Below are positions 11,068 to 23,219 of a stretch of DNA of 64,000 bases, in pieces (within the stretch, counting starts at the first letter, position 1; the number at the start of each line of letters is the position of its first letter). The notes under the pieces are model-generated. The model had not been told where the DNA came from. It did not search any database and saw nothing but the letters and a program-made list of their open reading frames with translations. Source of the stretch: Gigaspora rosea (lineage: Eukaryota; Glomeromycota; Glomeromycetes; Diversisporales; Gigasporaceae); contig QKWP01000604.1 in assembly GCA_003550325.1 (NCBI GenBank), positions 58,563 to 122,562 on the forward strand, read 5' to 3'. A program made the position numbers and the translations under genes.

Positions 11068-12454
11068 CAGTCAACCGACTTGTCACACTATTTATAACTG
11101 AGTTTTTAGTTATATATAAATTTATAAAAAAACATATAAAATTACTATAAACTTTGAATCTTTGATCTTTCTCCACCTATATATTAACTAAAATTAAATT
11201 TTTCGGGAATATAAAACAAAGAGAGAAGAAAAAATTGGGCTTAAAAACTGAATTAAAATTTTGCCGTTTTTGCACAAAATGAAAATGTAACTTCGCCAAA
11301 AACAAATATTTAACGATTTTAAGACATTGAGTATGTGTAACATCATGCCCCGAACAACTTTACTTAGGCGACCGAAGTAGGTTACCTTGTAAGAAAAATG
11401 GGTTACCTATCAGTCAACCGACTTGTCACACTATTTATAACTGAGTTTTTAGTTATATATAAATTTATAAAAAAAACATATAAAATTACTATAAACTTTG
11501 AATCTTTGATCTTTCTCCACCTATATATTAACTTAAAATTAAATTTTTCGGGAATATAAAACAAAGAGAGAAGAAAAAATTGGGCTTAAAAACCGAATTA
11601 AAATTTCGCCGTTTTTGCACAAACCAAAATGTAACTTCGCCAAAAACAAATATTTAACGATTTTAAGACATTGAATATGTGTAACATCATGCCCCGAACA
11701 ACTTTACTTAGGCGACCGAAGTAGGTTACCTTGTAAGAAAAATGGGTTACCTATGTACTAAAGTAAAATTTTTTGAGATTTAAATATAAAACCCCTTTTT
11801 TTATCAAGATAACCTACTTTGGGCGCTTAAGCAAAGTTGTTCAGCATGCAATTTTACTCGGTTCGAGGTCAAAACGCGTTTTTTCGGCCATTTACTAGGT
11901 GAAAAATGGGGTCGAAGTTAGAAAAAAAATTTTTTTAGAAAAAATTTTTTTTCTAACTTCGACCCCATTTTTCACCTAGTAAATGGCCGAAAAAACGCGT
12001 TTTGACCTCGAACCGAGTAAAATTGCATGCTGAACAACTTTGCTTAAGCGCCCAAAGTAGGTTATCTTGATAAAAAAAGGGGTTTTATATTTAAATCTCA
12101 AAAAATTTTACTTTAGTACATAGGTAACCCATTTTTCTTACGAGGTAACCTACTTCGGTCACCTAAGTAAAGTTGTTCGGGGCATGATGTTACACATATT
12201 CAATGTCTTAAAATCGTTAAATATTTGTTTTTGGCGAAGTTACATTTTCGTTTTGTGCAAAAACGGCGAAATTTTAATTCGATTTTTAAGCCCAATTTTT
12301 TCTTCTCTCTTTGTTCTATATTCCCGAAAAATTTAATTTTAAGTTAATATGTAGGTGGAGAAAGATCAAAGATTCAAAGTTTATAGTAATTTTATATGTT
12401 TTTTTTTATAAATTTTATATGTAAAAAATTTTGTTGTGACATATCGTGTGACTG
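11068..12454. mobile_element. large palindromic (foldback) element
   Basis: A 1,387-bp element with outer termini CAGTCAACCGACTTGTCACA and a matching inverted end (TGTGACATATCGTGTGACTG). It is flanked by TTAT at 11064-11067 and 12455-12458; the empty site is seen intact at 14880-14900. Arms meet at a loop near 11930-11945 and match for about 500 bp. The left arm is doubled: 11068-11410 is repeated at 11411-11753. No ORF is present. It would form a very long hairpin. Confidence 0.85.
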
Positions 12455-12458
12455 TTAT

Positions 12459-13119
12459 TATATAATTCGTCATCACAATGCTAAAAGTCAAAGCTTCAAA
12501 TTAGGTAAACTTTGTTATAGAACTTTTGGATAAATTCTAGTTGTATTATAACTTTGCCATGTGAGAATAATGCATACAAGATATATAACGGTTTAACGTT
12601 ATGAGTACATAATATTGAAGTCGTCTCGAGATGGCGTAATCTGAATTCACAATGGATAATCTGCACCATACAATTTAACTTAACTATACCTACAATACAT
12701 CCACAATATCCTTTACATTTTTTAACATTTATATCATTTGTGACATACATCTTCCCAAGTACTAAGTTAGGGAACGTAAATTTTTACGCGTTCTTCAAAT
12801 GATTCTGACGGTAGTGGTTTGACCCGGTTGGTACGATTGGGAGTTAAGAATGATAAAAATCTTTTTTGTTGCAACATTTTAGATCTAAGATCCCGTCGTA
12901 TTTCTTGAATTGTTGGTGTATCGGTATTAGACACTATAATTTCACCAAAGTTCAAGCGTTCCCATTTTTAAGATAAAAAAAGAAATTCAGATAGAAATAG
13001 ATGTCTTCGGAATGGTATTTTTCATTCCATTAAAATTTGTAATTGATTATTAATGCACCACCATTCTAGCAAAATCCTGAAAGTTCAATATCTCATCAAT
13101 ATTTAATATTAGATTCTCA
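12459..13119. repeat. spacer and truncated 5' flank of kinase block, copy B
   Basis: 12459-12770 equals 14885-15190 and 34673-34985. 12880-13117 equals the beginning of the 5' flank (2990-3240). Minus-strand ORFs at 12496-12750 and 12767-12955 are not maintained in the other copies. The flank is cut off where the gene remnant begins. Confidence 0.75.
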
Positions 13120-13158
13120 CCACGTAGTATCGTTAGGGCTATTGATCATTTAAAGTAA
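13120..13158 (+). pseudogene. 3' remnant of a third kinase gene (copy B)
   Basis: Thirteen codons, PRSIVRAIDHLK plus stop, match the C-terminal end of gene C (PRSIVKAIDHLK) and gene A (PRSIVKVIDHLM). Everything upstream in the gene, and most of its 5' flank, is missing. The flank equivalent to about 3235 is joined directly to the equivalent of about 9735. Both sides share ACC at the join. The normal 3' flank follows. This is the scar of a deletion of about 6 kb in a third tandem copy. Confidence 0.85.
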
Positions 13159-15280
13159 TCTTTGTATATATATGTAGGTTCCATTCCTGTCAATGGCGCT
13201 GAAATTCCAGTTGACGTAACGGTAAATCACAGATCAAAAAGGTGAAAACTGATCAGGGATCATATACCGCACGCGATAAGGTGTTCTGGTCATTAAGCAG
13301 GAAAGAAGGTCTAATTTACGTACTTAATGTGAGGTGAGTAACATAACCTATCTTGTGCTTCATAGTAATCGATTCTACTGTACTGTACTTAACCGCGATA
13401 CGATTTCGGTTGTTTTGATCTTTGACATCACAAAAATTAATTACACTTGTGACCACCAATTGAGGGCAAATTACATGATCCGACCTCTTGATCTCAATCA
13501 TTTCGACGTTACAAAAAAACTCGGTCTTTATGCAAGTAAAAAGAAACACAATAAACAAATAACTATTTAGATAAATCCAATTAATTTAACCCGGAAATAT
13601 ACAGTTCAGAGAACTTAGACCCAATGAATGAAAATTTTCAGCGGCCAAAATTTGAATTTTATGTAATTTATATATGTTGTGAGTGGGAATGGAGTTTTAA
13701 TTTTATAATACGTATAGGCGAAAATTTTTGATGGGAATGTTGTGATTGTTAAAACTAAGTGATATACGTAATGATTTCTAAATGATTTATAAATATTATG
13801 CTCAGTTTCATAAGCAATTTACAGCTAAAAAAAGTAATTGACCAATTACAGCAAATACAAGATGATTATAATTATTATGCGGTTTCATAAACGGTTTCAT
13901 AAGCGATTCATAAGCGGATTATTAGCTAAGGCAAGCAATTGCCAATCAAATACAATCGTAGGATTCAAATTTACCAGAGATAATGCAATGTCACATAAAT
14001 GATTAGATTAAATTTTACAATCTGTTATCATTAATTTTTAATAATGACAATAATCAAAAAATCCACCCATACGAAAGTGGACAAATTACTAATTTTAGCA
14101 TAGCTAATTTAATATAAAGTGGCCAAATTTTCTTGTTTAATAGTAATTTTAAACACCAAATTTTTTTAAATTACTTTAATTCTCTATTACATTATTAAAA
14201 ATAAATTTAAAAAAAATTTAAGGTGATGATATTTAACTTGAATGGTTTTAATATTTACGAAGAGATTTATTTATTGTTGTTTGTGAACAAGGATTAGTAT
14301 TTTGAATTTAGTCTTACAGTAATTGAGTTTTATGTAATTTGTAATTTTGAACATGACGACTTGTAAATTTTTAATGGTCTTACAAAACAGGTAATTTATT
14401 TTTTATTTTTTATATACATGGCTGTGAGAATTTCTACACTATATCAAGAATCTATTAGTAAATTCACTATATTGAGAGGATTTTTATTATCAAAACTGTT
14501 CTTCACTATAACAAGAGATTCACTATAACGAGAGTTCACTATAACGAGAATGACTTATTGTACAGTAATAATAAAGAATATAAACATACAGTTCTTTATT
14601 AAAACTACGTACGTTAATTTTTAATTAAACGGAAATTTGGACGTCTAACCTAATTCCTTTTCTTTTTTTATGCAAGCTATTATCGTCCAAAAAAAATTAG
14701 TTGTCTGACACTCACACATCCCAACATGGGAGTTGCGTTATTGTAACTTTAGGTCGCAACCATTTTCAGACAAGATCAAATTTATTCTGTTTTTTTTTTT
14801 TTTTATTCAATTGGAAGGGATGTATGATGAATGAACATAACATATACCAAAAATGAATCTGTAAGCGAAACGCCTGGCGCTTTTATTATATAATTCGTCA
14901 TCGCAATGGTAAAGACCAAAACTTCGAACTAGGTAAACTTGGTTATTGAATTTTTGGATAAATGCTAGTTGTGTTATAACTTTACCAAGTGAGAATAATG
15001 CATACAAGATATATAACAGCTTATCATTATGGTTATATGATATTGAAGTCATCTCGAGATGGCGTAATCTGAATTAACAAGGATAATCTGCACCATACAA
15101 TTAAACTCATATACCTACAATACATCCACAACATCATTTACATTTTTAACATTTATATCTTGTGAGATACATCTTCCAAGTACTAAGTTAGGAAACGTAA
15201 ATTTTTATGCGTTCTTCCAATGATTCCGACAGTACGATTGGGCGGTTAAGAATGATAAAAATCTTTTTGTGCAACATTTT
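13159..15280. repeat. 3' flank and spacer of kinase block, copy B
   Basis: Non-coding sequence colinear with the 3' flanks of genes A and C. It lacks the MITE and the palindromic element found in copy A. The overlapping ORFs at 13316-13570 (both strands) and 14807-15052 are not conserved between copies, and I see no gene. Confidence 0.72.
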
Positions 15281-16510
15281 ATTTCTTGAATTATTGGTGT
15301 ATCGGTATTAGACAATGTAATTTCATCAAAGTTCAAGAGTTCAATTTTTAAGATAAAAAAAAGAAATTCAGAGATAGAAATTTTTTCGTTCTATTAAAAT
15401 TTGTAATTGATTATTAATGTACCACCAATCTAGCACACGTCCATCATGAAAGTTCAAGATCTCATCAGTATTTAATATTAGAGTCTCATCCTTATGGATA
15501 TACATTACTATTACAAATTTTTTTTATTTATTTATAACCCATCGATATGTTAACTTTGAAAAATTCAGTTCGATAGTTCGAATAACCGTTTTGCCTCGGG
15601 TCAAATCATTAATTGACGGACGACCTGATTGAATGATGGGCTGAACTCCAAAAATAACGGTTTTGAGGAGTTGCTTCCATACTTTTAATGAAAGCTGGTA
15701 AAAAAAAACTAATAATAAAAAATAAACAAATAAAATAAAATAAAGTAAAATCGAATAAAATAATCATCATTTTTATTCCTCAGATGTGTTTATGATAACG
15801 ACATTCGTTTTAATTCGGATTGTAAACCCAGATTCCACATTCTTCAGGTCAAATGTTCAGGTCGAGCTGTACAGTACAGAAGCATAACTTTTCAAACTTT
15901 TTGACTTATTTGTGGTACTTCAATTGATGAGATATTGTTTTAAGACTGTGATGATTTAATGTCAAACCCTGCCGAATCTTAATAATCAATTACAAAAAGT
16001 TCACTTTAATGTTAACTAGTTGTGTATCCCATAATGAAAATTTGATCTAAAATTTAAAAATAATCCGCCAAGAAATAATCTACATAAATTTATAAATTAA
16101 AATTATTACTATCCAGTTTTAAAATTACTAACATTATTATTATCATATTAAAATTAACATTATTATTATTCAATTTTAAATAAAATGATAAGATTACATT
16201 TATAAACTGTAATCTATAAATAATTACTTGTTAGATGTCGCGCATGTCTATATTGGCCGTTATAACTACAATGCAAATAATAGCTCGCTAATAATATAGT
16301 AGACTTTTTTTCTTATAATATTATAAGCTAATTTATTTTTGCAAACATAAAAACATAAAAAAAATAAAACAATAAGCTAAAATATTGAAATGAAAAAATA
16401 AATAAATAATTTTAATTTCACTAACGCTAAAAAATTTTATTTCTGTCGTTAAGAATTGCAAACTTTACAACTTAAGATTCAAAATTTAATCGACAAAATT
16501 TATACATTTA
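15281..16510. repeat. duplicated 5' flank of kinase block, copy C
   Basis: Matches 2990-4329 almost throughout with small indels. It ends with TACATTTA (16503-16510), the left target duplication of the big nested insertion. It has no gene. Confidence 0.8.
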
Positions 16511-17049
16511 GAGACTTGTTATTGCCACCCCCCACTTTTGTTAATGCCACCCCCTACCCCGGAATCTGGACCACTTCCGACCTAAACATGTGACCCAAGC
16601 CACAAAACAAGGTCACATGACCAATAAAATTTGTCTCAAAGATATTTAGTTACACAAAATTGTGGTGCATAGTTTGTGTAACCATTTTATCCAATCAATT
16701 TATAGACCGGGATCCTAGGTCCGGTACGGGTCTATAGAATTTTATTAATAAAATTCTACAAATTCTTAAAATTCACAAATTCTTATTAATTAATTCTAAT
16801 TTAATGCACTAAGTAAACTTGTTTAGCACCTAAAAATACACCAAATCGGCTATGTTGTTTTTATTTTACTTGAAATTTGGAGAACAGATGCATAATTTTG
16901 GATTTTTGATCAAAAAAGTCAAATTTAAACATCTTTTCTCCAAATTTCAAGTAAAATAAAAACAACACAGCCGATTTAGTATATTTTTAGGAGCTAAACA
17001 AGTTTACTTAGTGCATTAAATTAGAATTAATTAGTAAAATTTTATGAAT

Positions 17050-17665
17050 GACCCTGGGTTGATAGTGCAGTGGTTGGCACTCCGGGGTCACATTCGTAAG
17101 GTCGCCAGTTCAAGTCCAACAGAGACAAAAGCTGTGCTAGGGCCACGAATAGAAGGATCTGTAAGGAGTTCCCGTTTACAACAGATAACTACGACAAAAT
17201 AAGCAAGGTTGTGTGCCACAGCCACAAGGTCAGATGACACCAAAAAAGGGAAAATCTGACAACAAAAGTTTATAAAATTGAGGCTTCACGATTTAGGATA
17301 ATGTAGTACCGATCTATTAAAAGGCAAGTAGTACCAACCTATAAAAGAAAGGGTATAAAGTTCGATACTCAGGGGCACCTGCCTACTCCCGAAATGGAAG
17401 AAAAACCGAAACTTCAAGAAAGAACACGAAAGAAGAGTACCGAGTGGCATGGGACAAACTACCGGAGACCAAATAGGAGCTGAAACCAAAAACACCGCTA
17501 GCGGGCAACGTGACGAATGAAGGGGTACCTTAGTGACTGAGTACAGAGTAGGATGGTACAGATAGCCTAGAAATAGATTCCATAAAAATTGTATAACATT
17601 TAAATGAAATTAAATAAAGTATGCCAAGGGTGTACTGGGTCACTTCCAGGTTTAGAAAAAAAAAA
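17050..17665 (+). mobile_element. tRNA-derived SINE
   Basis: A 616-bp element with a tRNA-like head. Box A-like TAGTGCAGTGGTTGG lies near 17062, box B-like AGTTCAAGTCC near 17108. It ends in an A run (17656-17665). It is flanked by TTTTATGAAT at 17040-17049 and 17667-17676, a 10-bp target duplication typical of LINE-driven insertion. The minus-strand ORF 17286-17495 lies inside and is not a gene. Confidence 0.85.
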
Positions 17666-17880
17666 TTTTTATGAATCATAAGATTTTATAGAATTTTATT
17701 AATAAAATTCTATAAAATCTTATGATTCATAAAATTTTACTAATTAATTCTAAATTAATGCACTAAGTAAACTTGTTTAGCACCTAAAAATACATCAAAT
17801 CGGCTATATTGTTTTTATTTTACTTGAAATTTGAAAAAAAGATGCTTAAATTTGACTTTTTTGATCAAAAATCCAAAATT

Positions 17881-18218
17881 GGTGTCTTTGCAGTAGAAAG
17901 GGCAGATACGTCAATATATATAATTTTGAGATAATTGAATTTAATTACTTTGTTTTAATTTTCGGACTGATCCAGTTTAATCAAAATTCACGATTTTGAT
18001 TGGTTAAATATAATATATGACTAATGGATAATCTCGTGATGCGCTTGGCTTCGACCTCACGCAATTTTCTTTTTATATTACGTATCTTGATTTTTATTAT
18101 GCAAATTGACTTTTATTTATAATTGAAAAATGTTGATCACATTGAAATATACCAGAATTTAATAAAAAAAATTTTTTCATTTTGGGGTCGTATCCGCCTT
18201 TTCTACTGCAAAGCCCCC
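17881..18218. mobile_element. 338-bp TIR element
   Basis: Inverted termini share CTTTGCAGTAGAAA near both ends (17885 onward; complement ending near 18213), with G-rich tips. It is flanked by AATT at 17877-17880 and 18219-18222. The other arm of the host palindrome shows the empty site. It is non-coding. Confidence 0.78.
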
Positions 18219-18639
18219 AATTATGCACCTGTTCTCCAAATTTCAAGTAAAATAAAAACAACATAGCCGATTTGGTGTATTTTTAGGTGCTAAACAAGTT
18301 TACTTAGTGCATTAAATTAGAATTAATTAATAAGAATTTGTGAATTTTAAGAATTTGTAGAATTTTATTAATAGAATTCTATATAGACCCGTACCGGATC
18401 TAGGATCCCGGTCTATAAATTGATTGGATAAAATAGTTACACAAACTATGCACTACAATTTTGTGTAACTAAATATCTTTGAGATACAAATCTTACATTT
18501 TTGATACTCCTGCACTTACTTTTTTAATACTCCTATATGTACCCCAAAATTACTTTACTTTTTTGATACCGATCTGCATAAATACACATGACTTGTATTA
18601 CACAAAGGCCCAGTGCATTGTTTTTGCAAAAATAATTTT

Positions 18640-19262
18640 TGGTTACACGCTGCTAATATTATGTAACATTACACAAGTCTAATTTTGCCTGGCATTAAGC
18701 TTAATGCTGATGGGCACTATCATGATAATGCCCCCAGTGGGGTTAGACATAATTCCGGCCCACCCTAACCCTAAATCTAGGAACCCTAAAAACTAATTGT
18801 TCAAAGCAACATCCAATCACAGTACATATACTAGATGCATATATCATGTAACCAGTATATTTACTGTGATTGGATGTTGCTTCGAACAATTTGTTTTTAG
18901 GGTTCTTAGATTTAGAGTTAGGGTGGGCCGAAATTATGTCTAACCTGCCAGGACATTATCATGATAGTGCCCACCAGCATTAAGCTTAATGCCGGGTTAG
19001 GGTACCACTAGATTTAGGGTTAGAGTGGGCCGGAATTATGTCTAACCCCGCCGGGGGCATTATCATGATAGTGCCCACCAGCATTAAGCTTAATGCCGGG
19101 TTAGGGTACCACTAGATTTAGGGTTAGAGTGGGCCAGAATTATGTCTAACCCCGCCGGGTGCATTATCATGATAGTGCCCACCAGCATTAGGCTTAATTC
19201 CGGGCAAAATTAGACTTGTATAACGTTACATGACATTAGCGCATGTAACCAAAATTTATTTT
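18640..19262. mobile_element. TIR element with internal 104-bp tandem repeats
   Basis: Termini GGTTACACGCTGCTAAT (18642) and ATTAGCGCATGTAACC (ending 19249). Inside are nearly three tandem copies of a 104-bp unit (18890-19200; marker GGTTAGGGTACCACTAG at 18994 and 19098) and a mirrored copy at 18690-18790. The inner part is more G+C-rich than its surroundings. TTAGGG-like strings occur in the unit but do not form a telomere array. It sits at the junction between the outer TIR arm and the Ngaro element. Confidence 0.75.
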
Positions 19263-19263
19263 T

Positions 19264-19570
19264 AGGAGTTGACTAGAAGGTCAACTATTCGAAAAACCAC
19301 AAAGTGCTAATAACGACCCGTGGCCTGAGCACAGGGATAGGGCACCTGAGTGGAGATAGGACAAACTAATTGGACACCAACAACATACAAGTCATGTGGT
19401 GTTATACAAAATAAGGCAATTATAACACAGCCATCAACGAATTTCATGCCGACATGCCGGCCGATCACATAATGTCACACCAAGCGTTAACAAGAAAACC
19501 ACATAAATACACTCACCACAAGCTTTCTTTCTCTCTCCACCCGTGAGCAAATCAACAATCAGAAATTCGC
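19264..19570 (+). repeat. split direct repeat A1 of the Ngaro-type element
   Basis: About 307 bp starting GGAGTTGACTAGAAGGTCAA. It is about 93% identical by eye to A2 at 25779-26076. An inverted GTTGAC/GTCAAC motif lies at its start. The minus-strand ORF across it is not a gene. Confidence 0.88.
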
Positions 19571-19651
19571 AATAAATAAATAAATATACAGACAAACTAA
19601 ATTCTACTATAACACAGGAATCAAAAGGAAAAACACCAACCATCATGGGTA

Positions 19652-20865
19652 ATGAAACAGCTCATCTACAACAATGAATACGGCAAGAGCAAGCCAGGCA
19701 GGCCATTAATCGACATTTCAAAAATTGACAGAAATACAAGAGCTTATATTGACACAGCATGCCAGGCATCAGCAAATTCGATAATTGACTCTATCAAGTC
19801 TTACATAGACCAAAGTATGGGCCTGCAATTTAGCATGATTAATAAACTGAACAAGCGCTTGGATGAGTATGCGAACCAACAACCAACTCAGAATGTCCAG
19901 CAAAAGGAGAAGAATCCCATGACTGTTCTTAAACACAACCATGAGTATAACTCTACAGCCGCCTCTGGAAGCAACGCTATAAACCCAGAAAGGAGCCTAT
20001 CTCAACAAGGTAATTGTCTGCTAACGTCCATTTTAAACAACTTTATTATCAGTGCAGCCAAGCAGCCAAATGAGAAAAGCCCTGCATCCTCGAATGAAGC
20101 CCAAGGAATTTCTCTTCATAATAAAGCTATAAAAGTCAGAGCAACTACACGCATGTACCCAGCTTTGGACTACAGCGATCTCGCCAATCTTCACCTTGTC
20201 CATGGTTTCCACAACCACCAAGCAGCCAGCATCGAGCAAATACGCTTGTGGTGGGTCCTAAACTGGAACAAGGACCAAAAAATAATAGAAATGTTACCCA
20301 ATAAGCTGAACTTACCTTCCACTCTATGGAAAGCAATCGCCTTCGGTTCGTACGTAGATTTACATGAATTCAGGTACAAAAATCTAAAAGCAAACCTAAA
20401 AATAACAATGATGAACAAACCCTTCACACCGCTGAAGGAGGCATTATTGCCATTCAAAAGTGAAACCACTCCCAAAAATTCGCAAATATTGCAGAATGGT
20501 TACTTGCATTCAAATCATACATGGATGCCGTTCTAATTATCTATCCTGCTAGAGAACAAGAATTAAATACCTACAGAGATAATATCAATATGTTTTGTGT
20601 AAAACACGACTTCTCAGCAGTAGCAGTATACGACGAAGACAAAAGACTACACTTAACAATCAACCAAGATACAACCTTGACAGATCGAGATATCGAGGCT
20701 GAGGGAGAAAACTTTGACATGTCAACCATCAAGAGACATCGCCCGAACATTCAGCGAAATCAGAAACATGACATCACCTGGTATGACAGGAGACAATATG
20801 TCTCAACTGGAACCGTAAAGGTTGTCCCGAAGAACTCAATTGTCAACGAGTTCACGCATGCCTAA
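19652..20865 (+). pseudogene. gag-like ORF1 of Ngaro-type element
   Basis: Two overlapping frames together cover one protein of about 400 residues. The first (19652-20536) has a predicted helical, coiled-coil-like stretch (SANSIIDSIKSYIDQSM) and a central part rich in aromatic residues. The second (to 20865) resumes as EWLLAFKSYMDAVLIIYP after a frameshift near 20485. This position and size fit the first ORF of DIRS-order elements, which package the RNA. The sequence has no zinc knuckle I can see. Function is by position, not by motif. Confidence 0.6.
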
Positions 20866-21687
20866 CATGCAAGAAACTGGCCATCCCGAGAAAAGATGTT
20901 ACCTCAACAGGGCCTCGACAAACAAATCAGAAAGCCAAAACCCCACCAACAAGTAAAAAAAAAAAAAAACATACACACATACTGTACAACTTGAACATAC
21001 ATACTAAAAAAAATATATATATATAGACGGACAACATGATGTACACAAACTAAATAAACACAAAAAAAAAAAATAATAATAAAATAAATAAATATATATA
21101 TATATATATATAAACAAAATAAAACAAGGTAGAATATATGAACAGACACATATATATAAATATAAAGTTATACAAATACATGCATATCCAGGTCACGACA
21201 AAACTGACACTATTAGGTGAGTTCACAGGCAGCAGTAGACAAAACACACAAAAAAAAAAAGAGAGAAGAAGGGGAAAAAGGGAAAGGAGATAACAGGAAC
21301 TGCAGCAAGATATGGCAAGGCCATGCAGAGAACCAGAAGAAACATACATATACAGACAAAAAAAAATTAATTAGCTAAATGATGCAATATAATAACAAAG
21401 ACAATCTCACTGACCCATGTGCATATTAATTATCCAACCACGGCTATACAGAAACATTCACGCACAAACCTTTGCAACACTCCGCACAATTTAAGTTATC
21501 ACAAAATATAACAATGGATGAAGCCCTACTTTACAGTCAGTAAATAAGACTATGTCAGCGATACCCCTCCCTGCATTCCTTTAACTGACATGGAACAGCA
21601 TCTTCTGTCAAAACTGGACCCACGTACAAACTCCTATTAATATCCAAGCCTTCAGAAGTCTAACAGCTTCACACCCAAACTGACAAT
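20866..21687. other. inter-ORF low-complexity region of the Ngaro element
   Basis: A- and TA-rich stretches (20955-21130 with A runs and TA runs, 21240-21290 purine-rich). The long hydrophobic minus-strand ORFs at 20904-21349 are products of this composition. No gene is supported. Confidence 0.65.
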
Positions 21688-23160
21688 TTGTCAAACTATC
21701 TAGAAAATGGCATCACAAATGGGTTCAGGTTCAACTTTAGAGGAACCCGAACAAAACTTATTCAAGGAAATCTAAAATCGATCAATACCGCTCCTGAAGC
21801 ATTTGAAACTTATAGCAAAGATGAACTAACCAACAAACGAATCTGTGGCCCATTCCAAGAAAACAAAATGCTCTGTGAAACCTTTCAAACAAATCCATGT
21901 GGATTAGTTGAGAAAAAGGATACCAACCCCACAGCATATCGAGTCATCTATCATCTTTCCTCTCCTCCAGATAGAAGTATTAACAATAGAATCGACAAAG
22001 AAGAATTCTCTACAAAATATGAAAATGTGAGCCATGCAATTCGCTAGATAAACCACTTCAGCAGTGGCTGCACACTGTCAAAAATAGATATCAAGGATGC
22101 ATACCGAATACTCCCAGTTCACCCAGTGGACCAGCTCTTACAGGGATTCTCTCATAATGAAAACATTTACTTCGACAAAGTTCTTACCTTTGGAAATCAA
22201 GCTTCTGGAGGAATCTTTTTCTGCTTTGCTGATATCATAGCGTGGGTCGCAATTCAGCAAGGAATTCCAGCAATTATATACTATGTAGATGACTTTCTAA
22301 TAATCTTCCTGACAGATGGATCACAAGAGCTTAAACAATTTATTCGGATCCTCGATACTATTAATATTCCCTATAATAAATCAAAATTGGAGGGACCTAG
22401 CACCAATATCACCTTTCTTGGAGTGACACTAGACACAGTATCCATGACGGCATCAATATCTCACCAGAAGAGAGAAAAGTTAATTCTTTTGCTTAACCAA
22501 TGGAAATCTAAAAAATGGTGTCTCCAGAAAGACCTCTAATTATTAGTTGGCTCACTGGTCTGGACATGTCAAATAATTCCACAAGGACGCCCATTCATTC
22601 AAAGACTCATTCAAGCACAAAACTCAGCTCGCTCTTCCAAGTTTCACATACACATAATACAACCTATGAAGAACAACATACAATGGTGGTTATCAACGAT
22701 ACAAACCTGGACCGGCATTCAACTCCTACAGGATCGCACATGGTACCCTCTATACACTGTAAATCTATTTACAGATGCCTCAAATATAGGGGGAGGTGCA
22801 ACATTCCAAAACAGCTTTACCGCCTTTACATGGTCCACCAAGCTCGATCTATCTGCAACTAACATTCAAATACGAGAACTGCTAACCACTCTAATTGCCA
22901 TACGAACCTTTGCCTCTATGTGGCAAAGAAAAAAGCTTGTAATCTGAACTGACAATCTAGCCAATGTCGAAGCATATTACGTAGGCTACTGCAAGAACCC
23001 AGACATCAATGACCTAATAGCCAGCATATATATGATCCAAATTTAGGCTATTTTTCAATAAAAATTGAGCACATACCAGGAATAGACAACCAGGATGCAA
23101 ACTTTCTTTCTCACAATGGGCACCGCGAATATATCGCAAATAACCCTATGGCATGATACT
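21688..23160 (+). pseudogene. reverse transcriptase - RNase H of Ngaro-type element
   Basis: One frame from 21688 to about 23000 gives KIDIKDAYRILPVHP (RT motif A), FGNQASGGIFF (motif B), YYVDDFLIIF (motif C, catalytic Asp pair), FLGVTLD, then RNase H LFTDASNIGGGA, QIRELLTTL and TDNLANVEAYY. It is interrupted by TAG at 22045, TAA at 22537 and TGA at 22945, then by a frameshift near 23040 before IEHIPGIDNQDANFLS, the usual RNase H end. The RT core residues are intact. Each stop can be explained by one C-to-T or G-to-A change, for example Trp to TGA before TDN. Confidence 0.88.
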
Positions 23161-23219
23161 TCCCCCCAGATACCCCGAGAAATACAGGCATCTAATTACC
23201 CTTATACCTTCCCTTAAAC

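Larger units (their letters stand above)
16641..18484. mobile_element. palindromic element nested in left TIR arm
   Basis: Outer inverted ends (GATATTTAGTTACAC at 16641; GTGTAACTAAATATC ending near 18478) and inner arms pair along the whole block, for instance TTTATAGACCGGGATCC with its complement near 18405. It interrupts the outer element between TCTCAAAG and CAAATCTTAC, which are adjacent at 26510-26530. It has itself been hit by a SINE and by a 338-bp TIR element. Exact ends are uncertain by a few bases. Confidence 0.78.

Noticed and set aside
18890..19200. GGTTAGGGT / TTAGGGTT strings as a telomere or internal telomere array
   Set aside because: They are part of a 104-bp tandem unit inside a TIR element; there is no run of TTAGGG repeats.
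20904..21349. Hydrophobic minus-strand ORFs as membrane proteins
   Set aside because: They arise from TA and A runs between retrotransposon ORFs; no codon constraint is evident.
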